Assembly: GCA_036570545.1 (NCBI GenBank)
Contig: DATCXZ010000191.1
Coordinates: 1-29,154 of the forward strand
From: Pelagibius sp036570545
GTDB lineage: Bacteria > Pseudomonadota > Alphaproteobacteria > Kiloniellales > Kiloniellaceae
Length of the DNA stretch: 29,154 bases
Direction: 5' to 3'
This document shows, piece after piece, positions 24,960 to 29,154 of this stretch. The notes under the pieces were generated by a model. The model saw only the letters and a list, made by a program, of their open reading frames with translations. It was not told where the DNA came from and ran no database searches. The first letter of the stretch is position 1, and each line of letters begins with the position of its first letter. Made by a program: the position numbers and the translations under genes.

Positions 24960-25238
24960 ATGAAGCTTCTTTTCGCCACGATAGCGTTGCTTGCCACCCT
25001 GATTGCTCAGCCGCTACGAGCCGACGATGGGGTGAGCACACAGAAGATCATCTCGGAGGCGGAGGTTCGGGCGATCAGTGAAATCACCTACACAGACCTC
25101 CTCGCGCAAGCCTTCCGGAAGGGCTGGAGATTCAACCCTGAGAGTATCCAGAAGGGCTATCAGCGCCACTTCGAAGAGTTCAAGCTGCAGCTTATCAACG
25201 ACGGTTACACGATCCTGGCCGGTGAGGTGGGGGCGTGA
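24960..25238 (+). CDS. Small exported protein, divergent from the BTAD regulator
   Basis: A 92-residue protein with a Sec signal peptide (MKLLFATIALLATLIAQPLRA, cleavage near residue 21, mature start DDGVST). The mature part of about 70 residues is polar and mostly helical, with no cysteines (EVRAISEITYTDLLAQAFRK, YQRHFEEFKLQLINDGYTIL). GGGAGG at 24946-24951 lies 8 bases before the ATG. I recognise no family; the composition would suit a small periplasmic partner or ligand. It is divergently transcribed from the BTAD gene and is the only other gene in the transposon-like unit. It is therefore a plausible regulated target or signal, by position only. Confidence 0.7.
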   Translation: MKLLFATIALLATLIAQPLRADDGVSTQKIISEAEVRAISEITYTDLLAQAFRKGWRFNPESIQKGYQRHFEEFKLQLINDGYTILAGEVGA

Positions 25239-25464
25239 TCCGCGGTACCCGCACTTGTAGCTCCCAACGGCGCATTAGTCGTAGCGAAAACAACGCCGTA
25301 CGCACCAACAGCTCATCACGACCGACCTGACGTCGCCCGGGAATTCTTCAGGGACCCAGCCAGCTTTCCCCACCTTTAGTAAACGGCTGGGCCCTCTACA
25401 CCGGGAGCAAGGCCAAACGCGATAGACCACCTTCCCGCTGGTCAAAACACGGGGAGCTGCCGGC

Positions 25465-26661
25465 TCAGCACTCGAGAGCGGGTTTGCGCGGTTCGGACCG
25501 TGCCACGCGGTCAATCGGCAATCTCGTCATCGCCGCCAGTCGCACGAGGTCAAGGCGAGAACGACAATTGAGCTTGCTCATGACCCCACTTGCTTGCGAC
25601 TTCACCGTTTCCCGCGCCACGCCACGCCGCTCTGCGATCTCGGACAACGACAGGCCGTTTACGAGATGGTGACAGACTTCAGCTTCAGCGGGCGTCAAGC
25701 GTCCAACCTCGACGAGGCCGGCCGTGGAGAGTGGCGTCGTCTCAGCTGGATCGGCAACGAAGGCAATGGCGCACGCAAGGCCGTGCTCCAACTCGCCGAC
25801 CGAGTCTACCAAGGGCCCCACGGTGATCAGGTAGTCTGCTTTGCCAGAAGGTCGGCCAATCGCACAGGCGCGATCAGCAGTGAGGCCGTTCAGCGCAGCG
25901 GTCTGGCTGACTTCGCTAACGACTTCTCGCAACCATTGCGAGGCCCTACTGTCCGATGCCTCGAGGCGTTGGGCCATATCAAGCCGCAGACCATCTCTCG
26001 CATGCAATATTGTCCGGGCGGTTTCATTGGAATGGATAACTGTGCAGTCTTCCAGCATCAGAACCGTTCCCAGCCTCAGCCGATCGAGCGCCAAAAGCAT
26101 CGCCGAGAACTGCGCTTGCAACGCCGAGAAAATTCGGTGGAGCCTTAGCGCCTTGCCAAACATGGGGGCGATCAACTCAAGGTCGCCGACCTGTTGCCGC
26201 CTCTCCCCGCCAAGATCCGACGCGCTATGCAGCGTCAGGATATCGGCGCAGCTTACGAAGTTATTCAACGGCATCGCAAAGCGATAGTTGATGCCAAACA
26301 CGTTGCGCTGAAAATCGCGAAAAGCGGATGCGGGCAGATTCTCCCAGCCCTCGCAACCAAATATCTCCGGCTCTGCGTAAAGACGGTTTAGGGGAAGGTT
26401 CTGAATGGCCCTGTAGGCCGGGGCATCATCGGCATCTTCGCGCGCGAGAAAGCGCTGGAGCATGTCGCGCGCATCCTCGCGGATAAAGCGCGACTGAAAG
26501 GGAGTGACTCGGCGTTCGTGCCTCGGATCCGACACGATGATAACGCCAGAGATCAGCCCGAGATAGTCGACCAGTTTGTCGAGAAGCTCCTCCCAGCGGT
26601 CCGTCCGCAGGGATGCATCAAGAGACACGGCCATGAGTTCCACAAGCTTGCGGTCGACCAT
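25465..26661 (-). CDS. LuxR-family transcriptional regulator
   Basis: A 398-residue one-component regulator with a C-terminal LuxR/NarL helix-turn-helix (about 322-376, LTPAEAEVCHHLVNGLSLSE...GVARETVKSQASGVMSKL). The E and the L-x-S-E-IA pattern of the recognition fold are present. Residues 1-320 have no receiver aspartate pattern and no autoinducer-domain signature I recognise. They look like the large PAS-like N-terminus common in alphaproteobacterial LuxR proteins, so the signal is unknown. Two starts are possible. ATG 26661 has GAGGTG just before it and is preferred; GTG 26697 adds 12 residues. The leader holds competing hairpins over the ribosome binding site. It lies just outside the transposon-like unit and divergent from the dead reductase gene. 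Base composition is less GC-rich than in the left flank. Confidence 0.85.
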   Translation of the reverse strand: MVDRKLVELMAVSLDASLRTDRWEELLDKLVDYLGLISGVIIVSDPRHERRVTPFQSRFIREDARDMLQRFLAREDADDAPAYRAIQNLPLNRLYAEPEIFGCEGWENLPASAFRDFQRNVFGINYRFAMPLNNFVSCADILTLHSASDLGGERRQQVGDLELIAPMFGKALRLHRIFSALQAQFSAMLLALDRLRLGTVLMLEDCTVIHSNETARTILHARDGLRLDMAQRLEASDSRASQWLREVVSEVSQTAALNGLTADRACAIGRPSGKADYLITVGPLVDSVGELEHGLACAIAFVADPAETTPLSTAGLVEVGRLTPAEAEVCHHLVNGLSLSEIAERRGVARETVKSQASGVMSKLNCRSRLDLVRLAAMTRLPIDRVARSEPRKPALEC

Positions 26662-26700
26662 ATCACCTCGCGGCCAATTGGCGAGGTGGTCCACCACCTC
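26659..26700 (-). promoter_or_regulatory. luxR leader with two mutually exclusive hairpins over the ribosome binding site
   Basis: On the coding strand GAGGTGGT (26700-26693) can pair with ACCACCTC (26690-26683). Overlapping CACCTCGC (26688-26681) can instead pair with GCGAGGTG (26671-26664), which contains the Shine-Dalgarno sequence two bases before the ATG. Both stems are perfect 8-mers and share one strand, so only one can form. The outer palindrome could equally be a protein operator. Confidence 0.4.
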
Positions 26701-26769
26701 TTCATCTGCGAGTTGTGGCTCAATATATATCAGTCTTCCCCAATGGCTACCAGCCGTTGCGCATCCCTT

Positions 26770-26781
26770 GGTAGAATTACC
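26770..26781. promoter_or_regulatory. Palindrome GGTA-GAAT-TACC between divergent genes
   Basis: A perfect 4-bp dyad with a 4-base spacer sits midway between luxR and the reductase remnant. An AT-rich TATATATAT patch lies near 26725-26735. The geometry suits a LuxR/NarL-type site, perhaps for autoregulation. Confidence 0.3.
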
Positions 26782-26912
26782 GGGGCTATCGAGCCGCGGC
26801 TGCCGCTGGACCTCCGGTGGCGTGATCAGGGATACGAGCCTGCGAAGCAGCCGGTCCAGGGAAACTCCCGCGGCAGGCCGGTAGCGGCAGGTTTATTGGG
26901 AGATCTTACAGC

Positions 26913-27442
26913 ATGGCGAAGCTCATTTTCAGGATGAACCAGTCCCTCGACGGCTACGTCAACCATCTGGAGATGCCGTCAGGCCCCACAATCTTTCGTC
27001 ACTGGATAGAGCAAGTGCGCGACGTGACCGGCAGTGTGTACGGTCGCGGCATGTAGGAGGTAATGCGCTATTGGGACGAAGACAGTCCGGAGTGGAACGC
27101 GGAGCGGCACGAGTTCGCGGCGGCATGGCGGAGCCAACCGAAGTGGGCTGTGTCGCGCTCGCTGCAGTCAGTCGCCCCAACGCCACGCTTGTCGAGGATG
27201 ACGTCGAGGTGGTGATACGTGGGCTGAAGGCCCAGCTCGTTGGGGAGATCTCAGTTTCTGGACCAGACTTAGCACGAAGCCTGACCGACCTTGGTCTTAT
27301 TGATGAGTAACAACTCTACTTCCAACCGGTCGTGCTTGGTCACGGCAAGCCATTCTTCGCCAGCCCCCGGCCGCGGCTTCGCTTTGTGGCCAGTGATATG
27401 ATTGGCGATGACGTGATCAGGTTGACCTACGTTCCTGCCTAG
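26913..27442 (+). pseudogene. Dihydrofolate reductase-like (RibD C-terminal domain) protein, inactivated
   Basis: Reading from ATG 26913 (GGGAG 11 bases upstream) gives a recognisable DHFR/RibD_C family protein of about 176 residues. The start is AKLIFRMNQSLDGYVNHLEM, the middle YWDEDSPEWNAERHEFAAAW and SGPDLARSLTDLGLIDE, and the end QLYFQPVVLGHGKPFF...IRLTYVPA with TAG at 27440. Three lesions break it: TAG at 27054-27056, a one-base deletion in the run near 27173-27180 (frame changes between SVA and PNATLVEDD), and TAA at 27308-27310. Both stops replace positions where relatives carry tyrosine (GMYEVM and IDEYQLYF). Intact homologues are small NADPH-dependent reductases of mostly unknown substrate. 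It lies within the proposed island and is divergent from luxR. Confidence 0.85.
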
Positions 27443-27746
27443 TCACGCAACTCGCCCGAGAAGTTCGCGTCAGCGCGTCAGGTCCGCTTTGGGTCAAACT
27501 TCCCCTTTGGTCGCTAGCCGAAGATCGGGCATCCGGTGCGACGATAGGATTGCCCGCGCCAACATGCCCAAGGGCTATCGGACTGAAGTCAGCACTTGGT
27601 GGCCGCGCGCAGCCCGCCTGAAGGACAAGGTGCCATGACCGCCAGGCCCAAGCTGCCAAACGCCAGGTTCTGGATCGAAACACCCGAGGGCTGAAAAGGA
27701 GATCACACCGCCCGCTGCCGAGAACACAGCAGGCACAGGATCGGGG
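27443..27746. other. Intergenic stretch, probably decayed
   Basis: About 300 bases without a convincing gene. A 19-codon frame near 27636-27695 (MTARPKLPNARFWIETPEG) has no clear ribosome binding site and no recognised family. A minus-strand frame across the region has random-looking composition. It may be remnant DNA at the island's right end. Confidence 0.4.
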
Positions 27747-27785
27747 AAAGTTTGAAAGCCCCCGCCCAAAAAGTTTGAAAGCCCC
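27747..27785. repeat. 16-bp direct repeats beside the right att-like site
   Basis: AAAGTTTGAAAGCCCC occurs twice in the same orientation (27747-27762 and 27770-27785, 23-base period), 10 bases from the att-like repeat at 27795. Short direct repeats next to a crossover core are typical of arm-type recombinase sites. Confidence 0.75.
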
Positions 27786-27794
27786 GGCGGAGCG

Positions 27795-27832
27795 GAGCTA
27801 AGTCATTGAAAAGGTTGGCGACCCCAACGGGA
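27795..27832. other. Right attachment-site-like repeat overlapping the tRNA-Glu 3' end
   Basis: This is the partner of 8112-8149, identical at 32 of 38 positions. The perfect 17-bp core (27816-27832) is the 3' end of the tRNA gene, and the rest (27795-27815, GAGCTAAGT...TGAAA) lies just past CCA. The tRNA remains intact at this junction. Confidence 0.6.
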
Positions 27833-27891
27833 TTCGAACCCGTGTCGCCGCCTTGAAAGGGCGGTGTCCTAGGCCTCTAGACGATGGGGTC
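27816..27891 (-). tRNA. tRNA-Glu (anticodon TTC)
   Basis: On the minus strand a 76-base cloverleaf starts GACCCCATCGTCTAG and ends GGGGTCGCCA with CCA encoded. The acceptor GACCCCA pairs with TGGGGTC. The anticodon loop CTTTCAA between CCGCC and GGCGG gives anticodon TTC, and the T-arm contains GGGTTCGAATCCC. It is probably the integration target for the DNA to its left, since its last 17 bases recur at 8133-8149. Confidence 0.97.
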
Positions 27892-27994
27892 ATTAGGGGC
27901 GCTGACGATTTAGCCGCTCCGCCGCCCGAACGCAAGCGCGGGGTTGCAAGGCCTATCCGGGGAGCCGGGGTGCCGGGGTGCCGGCGCCGCCGGC

Positions 27995-28822
27995 TCACTC
28001 CGCCGGCTGGAAGCGGGCCAGCTCCGGCCGTGCGCCGGGCCGCGGCGCCTCGACCACCGGCACGCCGCCGATCTCCTTGATCAGCTTCTCGAGGATCGCC
28101 TGGGCGAAGGACTCGTAGTCGTTGGCGGTGATGACGAAGGCGCCCTGCCCGCCGATCACGTTGTTGCGGTAGTAGGTGGCGACCGAGCTGTCTTCGTTGA
28201 GGATGGCGAGGCCGTTGACGGTGACACCCTGCAGCACCGCGAGGTCGCGCAGGCCGTCCGGCGAGGCGCCCTGGTTGGCGCGGCCGTCGCCGGAGATGTC
28301 GATCACCTTGCGCCGGCCGTCGTAGCCGTTGCGCGACAGCTCGGCCAGGGAGAACTCGATGGCGCCGCCGATGGCGGTGCCGCCGCCGTCGAGAAAGCGC
28401 GGCGTGTTGTCGATCGCCGTCGCGAAATCGGCGACGCTGTCCTCGTCGGTCAGCACCTGCCAGTCCACCGCCACCTCCTGACGGCGGTTGTCGGACCACT
28501 GGATCATCGAGACGGCGATGCCGCTGCCGCCGGTGGCGGCGATGGCGGCGATCACCGAGGGCTCGCGGAAGGCGCCGGCAAAGCCGCCCATCTGCAGGTT
28601 GAACTCCTCCGGCGAGACCGAGGAGGAGGCGTCGACCGCCAGCACCAGCTCCAGCTCCACCGCCTCGCTGGGTCCGGGCACGATGGGCTCGAACTGCGCC
28701 GCGCCGGGATGGGCCGTCAGGAGCAGCGCCGCGGCGACGCCCCAGCCGCAAGCCCGGCCCCACGCCCGGCTCCACGCCAGGCCGCCGGTGCGGAAACGGA
28801 GGGAGCTGCGAGACCCGACCAT
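27995..28822 (-). CDS. DUF1194 protein, exported von Willebrand factor A-type domain
   Basis: A 275-residue protein with an Arg-rich N-terminus and a hydrophobic signal (about 28-42, cleavage near AAQ 43). One vWA fold follows. The metal-ion-dependent adhesion site is visible: D64-A-S66-S-S68, T149 in GGGTAIGGAIEF, and D175/D179 in IDISGDG. DUF1194 members are periplasmic or secreted alphaproteobacterial proteins of unknown role; metal-dependent ligand binding is inferred from the intact site. The C-terminus (260-275) is Pro/Arg-rich. GAGG precedes the ATG at 28822. It lies 131 bases downstream of recJ on the same strand, with tRNA-Glu next, and looks like conserved backbone outside the island. 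Confidence 0.92.
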   Translation of the reverse strand: MVGSRSSLRFRTGGLAWSRAWGRACGWGVAAALLLTAHPGAAQFEPIVPGPSEAVELELVLAVDASSSVSPEEFNLQMGGFAGAFREPSVIAAIAATGGSGIAVSMIQWSDNRRQEVAVDWQVLTDEDSVADFATAIDNTPRFLDGGGTAIGGAIEFSLAELSRNGYDGRRKVIDISGDGRANQGASPDGLRDLAVLQGVTVNGLAILNEDSSVATYYRNNVIGGQGAFVITANDYESFAQAILEKLIKEIGGVPVVEAPRPGARPELARFQPAE

Positions 28823-28857
28823 GCCTCAGCCTAACCGCAGCGGGGTGCTGCTGTCCC

Positions 28858-28920
28858 AGGGAATTGCCCGGGGGAATTGCCGGGGGAATTGCCGGGGAAG
28901 AATTGTCGGGGAAATTGCGG
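28858..28920. repeat. Degenerate 12-bp tandem repeat between recJ and the DUF1194 gene
   Basis: Five head-to-tail copies of GGGGGAATTGCC-like sequence; the first three are nearly identical and the last two degenerate (GAATTGTC, AAATTGCG). The array is intergenic and not in a reading frame I believe, so it may be a slippage-prone spacer. Confidence 0.8.
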
Positions 28921-28952
28921 CGGCCGGAAGCGGCCCGGAAAGGCGCGCCGCC

Positions 28953-29154
28953 TCAGCCTGCCGCCGGCGCGGCATCCTCGATGATGAACTGCACGCCTTC
29001 GCGGCCGTTCCAGCGGTCGATCTGCAGGCGCCCGGCGACGTGGAGCGGCAGCCCCGCCGTCTGCAGCAGCGCCGGGCCGAGCGGGCTCTCCAGCGCGCGG
29101 AAGGCGATCGCCTTGATGCTGCCCGCCCCGGCATCGCCCCCCGCGCTGTCGCCG
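28953..29154 (-). CDS. recJ: RecJ, single-stranded-DNA-specific exonuclease, C-terminal fragment
   Basis: Only the last 66 residues are in the window; the gene enters from the right edge and ends at TGA 28955-28953. The segment SIKAIAFRALESPLGPALLQ followed by GLPLHVAGRLQIDRWNGREG and VQFIIEDAAPA matches the end of the RecJ OB-fold domain, which binds single-stranded DNA in this 5'-3' exonuclease of recombination and mismatch repair. The catalytic DHH domains lie outside the window. The family call rests on this tail alone, but the pattern IKAIAFRA...LHLAGxLxxDxWxGxExVQxxIED is characteristic. Confidence 0.85.
   Translation of the reverse strand, partial: GDSAGGDAGAGSIKAIAFRALESPLGPALLQTAGLPLHVAGRLQIDRWNGREGVQFIIEDAAPAAG

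Larger units (their letters stand above)
22443..25400. mobile_element. Transposon-like unit: 26-bp terminal inverted repeats and 10-bp target duplication around regulatory cargo
   Basis: The ends 22453-22478 (beginning CCAGCCGTTTACC) and 25365-25390 are inverted repeats identical at 25 of 26 positions. GCCCTCTACA abuts both outer edges as a direct repeat (22443-22452 and 25391-25400), the expected mark of a target-site duplication. Between the ends are the BTAD regulator and a small exported protein; there is no transposase. A 26-bp inverted match plus exactly abutting 10-bp direct repeats is far beyond chance in a 29-kb window. The family is unknown. A 10-bp duplication fits only some insertion-sequence families (for example IS4 or ISAs1 types), and I do not recognise the ends. 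Confidence 0.7.
8133..27832. mobile_element. Probable tRNA-Glu-anchored genomic island, about 19.7 kb
   Basis: The segment runs from a 17-bp duplicate of the tRNA-Glu 3' end at 8133-8149 to the intact tRNA gene at 27816-27891, in the same orientation, as left by site-specific integration. It carries accessory-type genes: a giant surface protein, CHASE2 cyclase, BTAD and LuxR regulators, and a decayed metabolic gene. Its right third is visibly less GC-rich than the flanks. No integrase or excisionase was found, so the element is either decayed or was moved by an enzyme encoded elsewhere. Confidence 0.45.

Noticed and set aside
25275..25514. Minus-strand frame containing VPEEFPGDVRSVV, faintly like the start of IS3-type OrfA, next to the element's right end
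   Set aside because: The similarity is a handful of residues with no helix-turn-helix and an early stop, too weak to call a transposase remnant.
27798..28775. Minus-strand frame running through tRNA-Glu, and the + strand frame 27853-28080
   Set aside because: Both are translations of the tRNA gene and its flank (the well-known GDPNGIRTRV-type artefact) plus a shadow of the DUF1194 gene.

Overview
The window is GC-rich DNA from what is most likely an alphaproteobacterium of the Rhodospirillales/Kiloniellales type. The clues are strong GC bias with long antisense shadow frames, a DUF1902-HicA toxin-antitoxin pair, a DUF1194 gene, alphaproteobacterial fold-back repeats and a RecJ C-terminus. 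No rRNA, CRISPR array, integrase or intact transposase was recognised.

Layout. (1) 1-3500: mostly uncharacterised envelope or secreted proteins: the tail of a Cys-rich secreted protein, a TadD-like TPR lipoprotein, a small cytosolic protein and two small membrane/secreted proteins. Two good intrinsic terminators separate convergent genes. (2) 3580-7996: a defence-like stretch with a single-chain MmeI-type (type IIL) restriction-modification enzyme and a DUF1902 HicB antitoxin. The antitoxin's HicA partner has lost its catalytic middle by an in-frame deletion. Two different fold-back repeats flank the enzyme. (3) 8112-27832: a probable accessory island. It is bounded on the right by tRNA-Glu and on the left by a direct repeat of that tRNA's 3' end. 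It carries a 10.5-kb gene for a type I-secreted FecR/cadherin/RTX giant, a CHASE2 adenylate cyclase 14 bases downstream, a lipoprotein, a BTAD/TolB-like/TPR regulator, a small exported protein, a LuxR-type regulator and a dead dihydrofolate-reductase-like gene. (4) 27816-29154: chromosomal backbone with tRNA-Glu(TTC), a DUF1194 von Willebrand protein and the 3' end of recJ.

Working together: the giant protein and the CHASE2 cyclase form a two-gene unit in which a surface protein is co-expressed with a membrane-bound cAMP producer that has an extracytoplasmic sensor. The lipoprotein may belong to the same unit. Two one-component regulators, BTAD and LuxR, lie just upstream.

The most surprising structure is at 22443-25400. 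A 26-bp inverted repeat (25/26 matching) bounds the BTAD regulator and the small exported protein, and each outer end is immediately flanked by the same 10-bp direct repeat. This is the signature of transposition of a unit that carries regulatory cargo and no visible transposase. Other points worth a second look are mutually exclusive hairpins over the luxR ribosome binding site, the internally deleted HicA, a large internal duplication in the giant protein, and a set of 14-20 bp tandem duplications placed at gene ends.
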